From contig NC_079492.1 in assembly GCF_020520425.1 (NCBI RefSeq), positions 2,852,001 to 2,916,000 of the forward strand: 64,000 bases of DNA, given 5' to 3'. Under the pieces are notes generated by a model that saw only the letters and a list, made by a program, of their open reading frames with translations, ran no database searches and was not told the origin of the DNA. The DNA comes from Spinacia oleracea. Taxonomy: Eukaryota > Streptophyta > Magnoliopsida > Caryophyllales > Amaranthaceae. Below are positions 46,785-58,648 of the stretch, in pieces. Position 1 is the first letter of the stretch. The number at the start of each line of letters is the position of its first letter. The translations under genes and the position numbers were made by a program.

Positions 46785-48940
46785 GTTGCTGCCTGGCCTT
46801 TTGGTCAGGCACAGCAGCCTCGGTGCCCACTCATGAAGAAAATACGTAGCAAAAAAAAAAACTTTTCGTGAAATTTTTTGCTACGAGGGCGTATGAAAAA
46901 GCACTTGATTCCAAAAGCGACTTATATAAAAAAAAAACTCTTTGTGTCGTTGTTAGGCCTCCTACGACGACAATGTCCAGCTCCAAAACCGAGCACGCTA
47001 ATTGAAATAACCTTGAATGTCACATGGACAAAGTATTCAAAAAATAATGTTCAAATGAAGTTTTCAAGGAAAAATAACGTTCGGATAAAAAATAAATAAA
47101 TCCGAGTCTAGACTAGGCTATGCCAAAATACAATCTAAATCCTAAGTCTTAGTTGTCTTATCCATAGAATTGGTCCTAATGCTTGGTGTCGTTCTGCAAG
47201 TTAAAAGGTTAAACCATATTGAGTCTCCATTCCTAACATTTAAGTCAATAAGCACCCATATGTAATTGTCATCCCTTGATAAGAATCTACGGCCTCAATA
47301 CTCTCTCTCACCAATAAAAAGAATATATTATAGTATTTGCAAAATGGAAACAGTCACATTCTGAAAATCATTCCCCCATAGTCGCACAACCCCCAAAGTG
47401 AACCTAAGGTGTCAATACCATTAGCAAAAAAATTTAATGGCCTCAAGGCTTATGATCACATTGGGTCACGACTATCATAGTCTTCTCGAGTCACTCGCTC
47501 CATGAAATACTACTAAGTACGGACTAAAAGATTTTCCATGAATGCAACATGACAAACCATGAAAATACCCAAATCGGCATGCCATAAGGCTACCATTGGG
47601 GTAAAGCAATATACACTAAGAGAGAAGCCGCACTAATAATTCTAGTCTTGCAAAAATAAAAATTCGATCTCCCCAAACTAACTACCTTGCCAACATTAAG
47701 CAAAATGGCGCATGACAAATGAACACCCAAGGGTTAAAATCTAAAAGTGTCAACCAACGAAAGGTATGGTCCAATTAGCCTAAATCTGAGAGTCGCTTGG
47801 TCAAGTGTTATAGGCTTACGCCACGTCATTATTTTGAGTCTAGTCCACCTCCTTGTATTCATACACGGGTTATAATCAGAAAGATTAATGAAAGTTCGAG
47901 TCTAAATCACAACTTCCAGAAACTGGAGTCTGAAAAGAAACAAAAAAATTATTTTCGATGTAATTCTTTCGTTAAATTTCAATAAGGTAAAAACAACATT
48001 TTGAATCTACGCTATTTGCACATTTTAAGAAACGACTAAATACGCTTGCAAAGTAAGACAATTTAAAGGTCCACCCTACGCCTGCTAAAATTAAAGGTCC
48101 ACCCTAGGCCCGCTAAAATTAAAGGTCCACTATAGGCCTACCAAACGAGGCTCACTCAGTCTCGCCTCGTGACTCAAAGACCACAACCATCTACCTTTTA
48201 TCCCAAACAAAAAAATTGATTGAAGGATTTATGTTGGGGGGAAATCCCAAGCAAAAATAAAAAATAGAAAGAGAAAAGGGAGAGCGAAAAGAGCGAGCCA
48301 TGAAATACTTAGCCCGTATCTCCCAAAGTGCAAAATTTACCCAAGTAAACGAAGGAAAAGAATTGAGCCAACCAATCCAAATCATAAGATTCTACGATGT
48401 CTACCCTTTCCAATCCTTATGCTCTTAGACGCCTTCGCTCTGGGGTCCCTGTTCAGCTCATTTAACCCATCCATGTTCTCATCGCCATAACCCAAGAAAC
48501 CATTACCTCGACTCTTGTTCCTGAACTTGTTGTCAACTGCAAACCATGCACGGCCATTGACACGTGCGTCATACCCATTATTTCCAAAGCCCAAACCTGC
48601 TCTTACACCACCATTAGTATAATGACCATATAACTTGTTTGGATACATCCTCGAGCCGTCCCCATGCTACTCATTGGCCTTGGTTGATGTAAACTCATGA
48701 CACTAGTTTGAAGCCGCAAATTGTGAGTCCTAGCAGATGTAATCCTCATGTTTGACTAATACCTATACAAATTATCCTATCTCATTCAAGCCGTCTTGAG
48801 TCACGAATAAAAAAAAACAAATAAAAGTACAAAAAATAATAAAAAATGTAAAAGAAACTTTGCAAAGCGCCTTTAAAAGTTCGTCTAAAAAGAAAAAAAA
48901 AAGCACTTAGCGCACCAAAAAAGATCCGCCCAGAAATCAT

Positions 48941-48994
48941 TTTCAGCGTCCACAGCTGGGCGCCGAAATCTTTAACGCCCCAGCCTGGGCGCTG
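48941..48994. repeat. Double-dyad module 3
   Basis: GTCCACAGCTGGGCGCCGA, then AATCTTTAA, then CGCCCCAGCCTGGGCGCTGA. It is preceded by CGCCCAGAAATCATTTTCA, which is shared in part with modules 4 and 5. Confidence 0.8.
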
Positions 48995-50960
48995 ATTCTC
49001 TCTGCTCGCCAAATATTGTCCAGAAGTGCTCGTCATTTTATCCGCACATGCACGGAAAAATAACGAACACTTGGAGAGGTACAACACGTATTCAGATATA
49101 CGTACCACCAAAAAATACATGTACTCAAAATGAGGAAAAACAAATATTTGGCTTACGGCAAGGCAGCAGATTAAAATAATAATAAACTTCACTTATTCCA
49201 CCGTTTCAAATAATATGTTTCCACCTCAGAACGTACTTGTTTAAAATCGGCATTCTAAGAAACCATTTTCTAGGCTAAGAACTACGCAAGACCTGATTCC
49301 AAATTAAATCTATTTAAGGCGGATACGTAGGCAATCCATGATTCGGTCCAACCAATTTGCAAAAAAAAAAAGTTAAAGCCTATAGAATAACAAGAATAAA
49401 AAATAGAGTCCCTTATTGAAATTTAATTACTTGCAATCCAAGTCGAAGGAAAATTTAAAGCACGAAGAAGAATCCAAGTCATCAAGATGCCAAAATTAAT
49501 GAGCACACATCGAAAAATAATAAGGGCACGTACCCTTGCCAGAAGGAGCACTCACACTCCTAGGCACTTAGCCAAGACTCAAAAGATCGCTTTGCCTCAA
49601 TTGAATGGGGGCTAGCGCAAGTGTCCATGACCTCTAAAGTACTCGACTTGACCCTCCCTAAAGCAAAGTAACTCACTTAAAGACCTTCTTTCACTACTAG
49701 ACACAGTCATAATCGCCAACAAGTAGTAAAGGCAGTAAAGAGGATTGTTCTACGGCATCGCCCCATCGTTCCTTCGAAATCAGGGCACCCGTTCATGGTC
49801 ATTCAAATGCTTGCTAATCCCCTTTGAAAAAAAAATAAAAAAATCAGACATTGTCAATAGGATTTGGCACTTAACCAAGGCTCATCCTACTCAGACATAT
49901 GACAAGGGCATCTAAAATCGAAATCTAAAAGCATCATTAATGGGAAGACATAATAGCAACTGGGGGCTAAAAAAAAATTTTGAAATGAAAAGCTAGGGAA
50001 AGAACTAAGTATACCTTGACCTTTTTGTGCAGACGTAACCAAGTAAATCTAGGTCGATTTGAAAACGGTTTATATTCCCGCAATTCTGGAAAATATGGCC
50101 CTAAAAGCCTAAAGCATGTGCCGCACGGGAACAAGTAAAATCTTGGCGCCTGCACCCGGGCTTCCAGCAAATCCTTAGACAGTATTTTGATTCACTCGTG
50201 TAATTCTGTGCGAACCCTTCTATAAGTCAACTTACTTAGGACACCTCAGATTGTACACAGTAGGACTCGGATTTCAAATGATTTTCAAAGACTTCTTCAT
50301 AACAAAGTGTCGTTGGTTTAAGCTAAGTATGCATTTATCTCGATGTTGCAAGTGAGTCAAAGATATTTCTAAATATGATTATGGGTAAAGAAAGGCACCT
50401 AGCTTTTGGTCAAGGCACACTTCAACATGTGACTACCTTGACCATGGCAATGTCGCACAATACGACATTTACAAGAGAAGGAGCAAATCACTACTCGAAC
50501 ATACCTCGCATTAAACGAGTCTGGTTCAAACTATTCATGATACTTGTCACCATGAATACATAAAAACGTATGCCAAACATTATAACACCAAGCCAATCCC
50601 GTAGCTACAATTGGGGGCTTGAGAAAAACACTCTAAAAATGCTCGAAATGACGATTTTATCGCAAATTCTCGACGCTAATGCTATACACACGTCATAGGG
50701 GCACAATCCTAAGCTTTAATCGTGTAAAACGAACCTTAGAATGGCTACAACCCCTCCCAAACTCTAAGCACTACTTAGAATACATAAAGTCAACCCACTA
50801 ACAAGGGTAACTGAAAATTGCGAGTCATCAAAACTCCGATCAAACTACTGCACCTAACGCTCGCCCTATAAGCGCCCGTTACACAGTCTACCTCGTTCCA
50901 AAGCAAAAGCGAAAGAAAAAAATCGAGGATAAGAACTGTCAAAATATACCCATAAATCAT

Positions 50961-51016
50961 TTTCAACGCACAGAGCTGGGCGCCGATATCTTTAACGCCC
51001 CAGCCTGGGCGCTGAA
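50961..51016. repeat. Double-dyad module 4
   Basis: CGCACAGAGCTGGGCGCCGA, then TATCTTTAA, then CGCCCCAGCCTGGGCGCTGA. The downstream TCTTTCTGCTAGCCAA resembles that of module 3. Confidence 0.8.
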
Positions 51017-52089
51017 TCTTTCTGCTAGCCAAGTTTTGCCCAGATATAAAAACATGAAAGGAACATCTATGAATCCTCGCATCGAACGAAGTAATAAGCC
51101 GTGCACACCCACGCAGAAGGTGCTACACTTGAACGAGGCATGACGAAGTACTCCAAAGCAAAAAATAATAATGATGTCCCAACACCTGGAGGAATGTTCC
51201 AAAACACCCTGTTAGGCCACACAAGCCTACGCCGCACCATAAGTTCAACCATCCCATGGTACAAGTCTAAAAAAGAGTAAGGTATATTGCACTAATACGG
51301 GCACGACCAAAGAGCATGTGTAAAAGAGGCGAAGACTACTTATCGCCCAAATTCAAAATGCAAGCCACACGACTTCTACATTAAGGATTAAAGGTAGCAA
51401 AATATTACCTACCACGAAAGGGATAGCTCACACCTACACGAGCGGGACCCCAAGGCATCTTTCTCGAAAGAACCTACAAAAATCGTACGCCAAAAGGAAG
51501 CATCCCAACATGCATACTTGGGGGCTCCAAGCTACGAAACAACCATAGCAAAATAAAAAAAATCTCGAAGCAAATGTTTGAACAATCGAAAGGGCACGAT
51601 GTTTGAGCCCACTTTATGAATGGGCCTGAACCCTATCAAGCTTCTAAGAAAACTATTCAACATCAGTCATTGCTCAAAAAAAATGATTCAAGCAAACTGA
51701 TTAATGGACCGCACGCAACAGCCATTCTATGAACGCTCGTTCGCACACACACATCATCATTCTAAGTATCGAACATTCACGAACACGTTCAAAAGAAAAA
51801 AAATATAGGGGCGATCAAAGTCTTACACCTCAAGGTATGTTCCTCGGGCCACATAGACTCTCCCGACTATTGCAATAACTGTACGCCTTAAGAGCAACAG
51901 TCCCTTTAAATAATCGCCCAAAAAACGACAAACATCGTAGTCCACCAATCGGCTACGGTTTCTCGAGAAATGATTGTTATCTCAAATGAACGGTTCGTTC
52001 CAAAAATAGAATCTCTAGAAGAAAAGAAAAAAAGAAAACGAACGAACAAGAGGCCAACTGTGTTATCAAGAACCCTCGCCAGAAATCAT

Positions 52090-52148
52090 TATCAGCGCCC
52101 AGCACTGGGCGCCGAAATCTTTAACGCCCAGGCCTGGGCGCCGAAAAT
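52090..52148. repeat. Double-dyad module 5
   Basis: CGCCCAGCACTGGGCGCCGA, then AATCTTTAA, then CGCCCAGGCCTGGGCGCCGA. This is the most symmetrical copy. Confidence 0.85.
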
Positions 52149-52740
52149 GATCCCAGACCCAAAAACAGCTCTGACTTCTATAGGGCCCTGCCGTATCCAT
52201 TCGACTCAAAATTGCCGATTTCTTTACTGAAAGTCGCACCTTACGGCTTTGTTAAGAGTAGCACACCACTACAAAGATCGCTCGCACTTACGAGCACGAT
52301 CCCAAACACGATCAAGGACATTACAAAATGCTTATCCCCAAGGAATGGGATGACCGTCAAGCACGAGTGCTTGGGGGATCGAAGGAAAATATATATTATG
52401 CAAAGTTAAAACAATATTCCCAGACTACGCTGTACGAAGTCCCATGTTTGGATGTCTCAAAAAAATAAAACCGGATTACGACCTCAAGACAAAGGTCGCC
52501 GTTGATACTTTTACATAGTCCCCTAATCAAGGACCCAGGTAATGGCAAAATTGAGCCATAAGGACTAGCTCAAAACCATGAAAGAAGATGACCACAAGAC
52601 AATGGTCCGTTTAAGCACGTTGTCAATCCACATTCAGGTTACAACTAAGTCCGAGCATCCCTCGAAAGAATTCGCTCCTACAAGAATGAATAAAAAGAAA
52701 TTCTCAAGAGAAATCACAAGAAAAAAAATGAAATAGGGAC

Positions 52741-53240
52741 TTGTCCACCTCAATCAGGCAAGACCGCGGCACGCGAATCCCAAATCAAAAAGACGAATTC
52801 AGGTTCGCTCACCTCCAGCGAGCGGGGCGTCCACCCTTAGCGAACAAGGCTCGCCCACCTTCAGCGGGCGGGGTCTGCGTCACTAGCCGCGCAGGTCCTC
52901 AGTTTTCGAAAAATAAAGTCTTCAAATTCAAAATAGGCTCGCCATCTTCAGCCGGCGCGGTCTACGGCGCAAACCACGTAGGTCCTTATTTTCAAAAAAT
53001 AAACACAAAACAAATTTCAAAACAGATTCGTCCACTTCTATCGGACGGGGTGTCCACCCTTAGCGGACAGGTTCGCCATCTTCAGCCGGCGGGGTCTACG
53101 TCATAAACCGCGTAGGTCCTTATTTTCAAATTTCAAAAACAGATTCGTCCACTTGTATCGGACGGGGTATCCACCCTTAGCGGACAGGCTCGCCATCTTT
53201 AGCCGGCGGGGTCTGCGTCACTAACCGCGCAGGTCCTTAG
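52741..53240. repeat. Tandem array in the retroelement interior
   Basis: Roughly 120-140-bp units contain TTCGTCCACTT, ATCGGACGGGGT, TCCACCCTTAGCGGACAGG, TCGCCATCTTCAGCCGGCGG and CCGCGTAGGTCCT. About three and a half units are present. Such arrays are common upstream of the 3' LTR in Tat-lineage elements. The 121-codon frame through it is array translation. Confidence 0.8.
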
Positions 53241-53404
53241 TAGCTGCAGCGATAACTTTTTCTGGTTTTCCGTTTTTCCAAAAAAGAATGATGTGAGTAG
53301 CTTTCCCTTTTTCCAAAGATTGGTTTTCCGTTTTTTCCAAAAAAGAACGATGTGAGTAGCTTTCCCTTTTTCCAAAATTTAAAAGAATGGTTTTCCGTTT
53401 TTTC
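53240..53404. repeat. About 75-bp tandem repeat, AGTAGCTTTCCCTTTTTCC type
   Basis: TGGTTTTCCGTTTTTTCC and GATGTGAGTAGCTTTCCC recur two to three times. The inserted CACTA element starts within the last unit. Confidence 0.8.
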
Positions 53405-54970
53405 CACTAGTGGAAAAAGGCTTATTTGCATCCCCGCATTTGCCACGCCATTCTGAACATGTGATGCAAATAACAAATTTTAGCATAGAATTTACTCATT
53501 TGCGTCGCAGCTTTGTTAAACTGCGAGGCAAATGACTCTAGGATGCCCCCAGAGTCATTTGCATCGCAGATTAACAAAGCTGCGAGGCAAATGACTCAAT
53601 CAAGTGCATCGCAGATTTACAAATCTGCGTGGCAAAGTCCACCTAGGAATGTACTTTCTCGCTTTGACCTAGCACACCACACCAACACCGCAAACTTTCC
53701 GCCTCTTCTATCTTTCTCTCTCATCTATTCTTTTAGAATCTCCATTGTTGGTACTCCAACACCTCTTCATCTCTCCTCCAACAACACAATATCAACCTTA
53801 TTTTTCGACATCTCCTCTCACCAAAGCTGTCACAAATATAGTCAATTGGGTTTCTCTGAAAATTCAAGATCTGCGATGTCAAGAAGAGGCAAACCCTAGG
53901 TGTCGGCGCCGCGAAGAAGGCTAAGAAACATGCCGAACTTCCGCGAAGAAGGCTAAGAAACGCCGAATACGCCGAACTGCCTCTAAGAAACATGCTAAAC
54001 TACCGCGAAGAGGCAAACCCTAGGTGTCGGCGCCGCGAAAATGTCAATACGATTGGTTTGCATTTTCCGGCGGGTCATATTGCTTGGTTTTTGAAGGGTA
54101 AGAAACACGCTGGGTCATATTGCTTGATTTCCAAATTCAATTAGTTTTGCACATTTTAAAAAAAATCTTATGAATCTAGGGTTTAATTATTTTGGTTAAT
54201 GTGTGAATTTGAGTATCTTTTTGCCCGATTGTTTGGATTGTTAATTTGAGTATCTTGATTTCCATGTTCAATTAATTTTCTCTGGTTTTTTTCATTTGAA
54301 TTTAGGGTTTAGTTATGTTGGTTAGTTTGTGAATTCAAGTATTTTTTTTTTCAATTTTTTATGAGTTTCGCTTTGAATTTGATGATAAATTAAGTGACTG
54401 ATTTGAATTTGATGATAAATTAAGTGTTGAATTGAATTTGATGTAATGTGACCTTTTTTTATTGATGTTGAATTGCTAGATTTGTATCTAATTAGGATTT
54501 TTATTGTGACCTTTGGATCTTTTGAAGAGGAATCAGTATCTAATTAGGAATTTAGGATTTATATTCTTGTTTAATATATGCTTAGCAACCTTTTTCTAAG
54601 TAGTTTGAGGTGAAGAAAGGAGTTTCGTGGCTGACTTTAGATCAGCACTTTTGAGTTCAACAGGTTGGGAGACTTTCCCTTTGGATGTTTTTGAAGAGGA
54701 ATCAGATTCCGTCGTCCAATTAAGATTTAGATTCTTATTTGTGGTTATTTTCCTCTTACAACTTGACTATTAGCTTTTTCCTAACAAATATTCTGTAAAT
54801 TCTCTTTGTTCCAAGTATATATACAGGCCTTTTTAATTGAAAGCTTTGGATAGTGATAGGTAGATGGGAGAGCTTCTGGTGCTGGATTTGTTTTCGTTTT
54901 TGGGGGGTATGTTTGACAATGATAAGTGCATACAAATTCTTTGTGTCTTTTTCTGTATTTTCGAGAGTAA

Positions 54971-55240
54971 GGCTCCGTTTGGTTTGACGGAAAACACAAT
55001 TTCAAACTACTTTTCCTTCGTTTGTTTCATTACAAGAAAAGTTATAGAGAAAAGGAAAATGGAAATAGAATGGGGTTGATGGGAGGAGGAGGAGATGTAA
55101 GGAGGAGGGAGGAAAATGTGTTTCCCCTCCCTTTCAAAAGGAAAATGTTTTCCACCTTGATAGAGTTGTATTCCTCCATTTGGAAACAACTTTCCATCCC
55201 TTACAAACCAAACAAAGGAAAGTGGGAATCAAACACTCTC
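54971..55240. mobile_element. Tourist-like MITE inside the CACTA element
   Basis: Left end GGCTCCGTTTGGTTTGACGG and inverted right end GAGAGTGTTTGATTCCCAC lie between TAA duplications (54968-54970, 55241-55243). 270 bp. Confidence 0.65.
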
Positions 55241-55655
55241 TAAATGTGTTCACATCAATTTTAGGGTATAAGACAGTTAATCAAAGAAGTATTTGTTTTA
55301 TTTCTTTTGCTAATTCAAAGCACATTTTTTTTAATGTTTGTGTGAGTGTGGGACTGTAGTTTATTTTATTTTTTAATAGGAATGAGCCAAGATTTAAAAG
55401 CGTTTTTTTTTTTTTTAATATATTTATCGTACTTCAAGCTTTAACAACTATTTTCATATGTCATTTATTTTCTTGGTGGATTTAATCCTTCTATCTCTAT
55501 AGTATACCAAGATGTAAGTTGTAAACAGCCTACTTGATTTCCACCTCCCTCTTTTTGTTTGCTTATGCGATATCATTTGTTAAATAGAGCTCACGTATTG
55601 TTTGCTAATATCAATAACATGATGATGCTAAGTTGTGATATCTCATGTGTTTCAG

Positions 55656-56021
55656 ATGCGAGCTGATAAATTGAAGACACAAATCGAGCTTACATTCAAA
55701 CAGATGAACACTGGTGGGACAGAAGCAGAAAGAGGTAGAGAAAACATTGCCGAACTGGAAAGGGTCCAGCAAATCATGGATCAGTACAAACTGCAAGCTC
55801 AACAACTGGAAGAATTAGAAGTAAAGAAACGCACAGAAGAGTTGGTTGCGTTTGTAGCTAAAGAGCCTTCTCATCACTTGCTACGACTTGGCCATGATTG
55901 TTGGGACGTTGCTCGATACTACACTAGAAGCAAGAGAAACACTAGAATATTCTGGGCAACAACTAATTTTTTTTTTTGTTGGGTGTCAAGAGAAACTGTT
56001 AGATGGAATACATTGTTGTAG
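55656..56021 (+). pseudogene. Unidentified coiled-coil exon carried by the CACTA element
   Basis: After a GTGTTTCAG acceptor the frame reads MRADKLKTQIELTFKQMN, then ERGRENIAELERVQQIMDQY, then KLQAQQLEELEVKKRTEELV: highly charged, helical, coiled-coil-like. After about codon 75 this frame loses that character, and the overlapping frame from 55888 (MIVGTLLDTTLEARETLEYS) looks more protein-like, so a frameshift is possible. Family not recognised. It could be a captured host exon or part of a transposon protein. Confidence 0.45.
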
Positions 56022-56480
56022 ATATTTCAAGCTTTTGTATTGTAAAATTTATGAAGGTACTGCCTTTACGTATTTAGTCTTATTGATTTGATGTGGTTCT
56101 ATTTAATAATATGAGTTGTCTATTTTACTATATATATATATAGTAAAATGGAACCTATTTTTTTTACAAAATTCAAAGTCATTTGCATCGCACATTAAGC
56201 TATTGTGCGTTGCAAATGACTTTTTTTTTGGGCGCCTGAAAGTCATTTGCCACGCACTTTAAGCTAATGTGCGTGGCAAATGACCTTTCAACATGGTGCC
56301 TGAAAAGTCATTTGCCACGCACATTTGCTTAATGTGCGACGAAAATAAGGGTCATTTGCATCGCACTTTTGTGCGATGCAAATGACTTTTAGTCATTTGC
56401 ATCGAGATCTTTTGCCACGCACAATGTGCGACGCAAATGTGCTTAAAAGTGCGATGCAAATGACCCTTTTTCCACTAGTG

Positions 56481-56858
56481 TTAGCTAACCCTGAAAATGA
56501 GAATCTTTAAAAACATTTTTACCTCGTGATTGGGCTTGGCCAGGCCTAATTGCACTTTATAGCTTTGATTTCGAAAACATCTGTAGCTACTCCCAATGAC
56601 AAAGTGAGGGAGTTTCTACGCACCTTTAGATCCTTCCAATGACAAAGTGAGGAAGTTTCTATACTATCCGTTGAAAAATACCAATGACACGTGAGGGATA
56701 TGTCGACACTTCAAGTGATGACCCTTAAGTCAAATGTTATCACTCGGGGGCTCGTGAGACCCTCGCAAAAAAACAGGTCACCATGGCTTGTGTGACGCAC
56801 TCCGTCTAATACTTTGACCATCGTCTTACTCCAAGACTCAGTCAAAGTGGGGCCTAAC
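56481..56858 (+). mobile_element. 3' non-coding end and polypurine tract of the Tat/Ogre-like element
   Basis: Contains three copies of CCAATGACA(AAGTGAGG) type and ends CAAAGTGGGGCCTAAC, a polypurine-like tract, directly before LTR B. Confidence 0.7.
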
Positions 56859-58337
56859 TGTAGACACCTACTTTTGTCCCCATTCCCGAAAGGGAAGGTT
56901 CGATGATGAAAACATAAATCTCCACTTGGCAACGCATCTCCTATAAAATAACGAATCTCAATCACCCTTCTCATTTCACCCAAAACCTGCTATTTATAGA
57001 AACCTGCTATTTATGGAAACCTGCTAAAAATGGTAACTGCCGTAAAGGGTAGTTGCTAAAAGTAGTAAGAATAAAAAGATAGAAACCTGTCAGAATTAGG
57101 TGTTGCACTCCAACATAAATCCTAAAAGAGATAGAAATTGTAAAAGGAATTCTATTCCTATCGCAGTTCGATAAAAGAGTTAACGTATTAATTGAACTCA
57201 TAACGAACCTAGAGTTCGTAAAGGGCCCAGACGCATTCCGTCGTAAATTGATACGCACCAAATAACTCGGATTAAGTCTCTTAATGGACTCCGTACTCTA
57301 GAGTCCAATCTGACAAAGAATTCTGCCCAGACCCTATTTTCAACGCCCAGCCCTGGGCGCCGAAATCTTTGACGCCCAGAGCTGGGCGCCGAAAATACCT
57401 GGGACGGATTCTTTTCCTCATCCGTTTCGTATTCAAGTTCCTGAAAATCTATCTTTCTACGCCACTCTTTCCTATAAATAGACCCCTAAGTTCGACGTGA
57501 AAAGAACAACAACACACAATTATTATTCTGAGTATTGACTCTAAACCCCTGAACCTAAGCCTCACGCTGCAAAAACTGATCACGCGTTCTGTCGCAATCG
57601 ATCCATAAATCGAACAGAACGTATCCTGTCCCATAACTTGAGATTCGTTAAATAAAAGGAGAAATAGCAAAGTCAAAGTGGTTAGTTTTCTGAGAACCGT
57701 GACGCACCTCTCAAGGGTGCGTCGTAATGTGTCCCTTTTCCATGGTTTAATTGCTTTCCTCGCCCTTTTATGAACTGTTAAACTAATTAAATCTGATTGT
57801 TCTATCACGCCTAATAAAGATAATATGTTGGGAAATTGGATTATCATGCTAGGTCCCTTAAAACAATCTAAATCAGATAATCGCGTTCGATCTAATATTA
57901 TATGTTGCATATTGTTAAAACCAACTCAGATTAGTTTAATAGTTAACGCATGTCCCTTCAATTATTTATGCTGAGCTAGTAAGGATATCCTGCCTCTGGA
58001 GTTATCGATGAGCGAGTACTCCTCTCGGTAGTTACAGTCCCCCGAACCCTCAATCTCTACCTTGCGGGTGTATGTTGAGAGATCCCCACACCAGGGATCA
58101 CAAGGGAACCTACGGCCGTCGTGGTCGAACATAATTGCACTCCCTGTATGTCACGATAACCGAGTTTTGTCAGTTTTTCTCATTGTCGTTAAAAACTGAA
58201 TGGCGACTCCTATATTACTAGTCAATTGGGTGTAAACTCACAGGAAATCCAATTACACTTGATTTGACAAAAAGAAACGTCACACCCACGAGGGACAAGG
58301 TCACGTATTAGCCTCGTGCTTTTTCGACCCCCTTACA
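56859..58337 (+). mobile_element. LTR (B) of the Tat/Ogre-like element
   Basis: Starts TGTAGACACCTACTTTTGTC and ends CCCCCTTACA; 1479 bp. It is preceded by a polypurine tract and also followed by TGGCGACTCTACTGGGGAC, a primer-binding-site-like sequence. It therefore has both 3' and 5' LTR contexts. Confidence 0.85.
57339..57396. repeat. Double-dyad module 6 (in LTR B)
   Basis: CGCCCAGCCCTGGGCGCCGA, then AATCTTTGA, then CGCCCAGAGCTGGGCGCCGA. It sits at the same LTR position as module 1, but here the first dyad is intact. Confidence 0.85.
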
Positions 58338-58648
58338 GTGGCGACTCTACTGGGGACAGTGAAGGAAATACTCGTGCTCGTAGGTAATCAAAATAGCCGA
58401 AGGGTGAAACGATCCTACCCCGCGTTTATTTCCCCATCAAGTTGGGACGACCTGAAAATCAGCATATTAATGTGAACGGACTGAACAGCATAACGAATCT
58501 TGGCTCCCTTGGTTTCATCTCGGGAGTTGGGACTAAGGATAACCATCGCCAACCGGGGGTGCATACGCTTCGAATGTTGTCCACTCGGCACTTTCGCTAG
58601 TAGTACACCCGTCCCAAACCCAATCGCTCGCCCATTAGGTTCCTCTCG
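58338..58648 (+). mobile_element. Truncated leader following LTR B
   Basis: Matches 45930-46242 after LTR A almost base for base (for example AGTGAAGGAAATACTCGTGC), then stops abruptly at CCCATTAGGTTCCTCTC. Confidence 0.85.

Larger units (their letters stand above)
45930..53404 (+). mobile_element. Non-coding interior of the Tat/Ogre-like element (LARD-like)
   Basis: About 7.5 kb between LTR A and the inserted CACTA element, continuing at 56481-56858. I find no gag, protease, reverse transcriptase or integrase motif in any frame, and the longest frames are about 130 codons. It contains a 31-bp tandem (about 48060-48135, AAAGGTCCACCCTA), four double-dyad modules and an array at 52741-53240. 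A long non-coding interior between intact LTRs fits a large retrotransposon derivative mobilised in trans. Confidence 0.65.
53405..56480. mobile_element. CACTA-type element, 3.1 kb, non-autonomous, with possible captured exons
   Basis: The left end CACTAGTGGAAAAAGG matches the inverted right end exactly for 16 bases. Subterminal zones (53440-53640 and 56175-56465) are dense with AGTCATTTGCATCGCA and its inverse, forming nested hairpins. Flanking triplets TTC and TTA are not identical. No transposase. It contains an expressed-looking exon at 55656 and a Tourist-like MITE at 54971. A short block with GAGGCAAACCCTAGGTGTCG is duplicated 128 bp apart at 53881 and 54008. Confidence 0.78.

Noticed and set aside
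52741..53106. 121-codon frame
   Set aside because: Translation of the tandem array in the retroelement interior.
53440..56465. CRISPR-like or riboswitch-like spaced repeats (ATTTGCATCGCA words)
   Set aside because: The setting is eukaryotic, the repeats are inverted and subterminal, and they fit CACTA transposase binding arrays.
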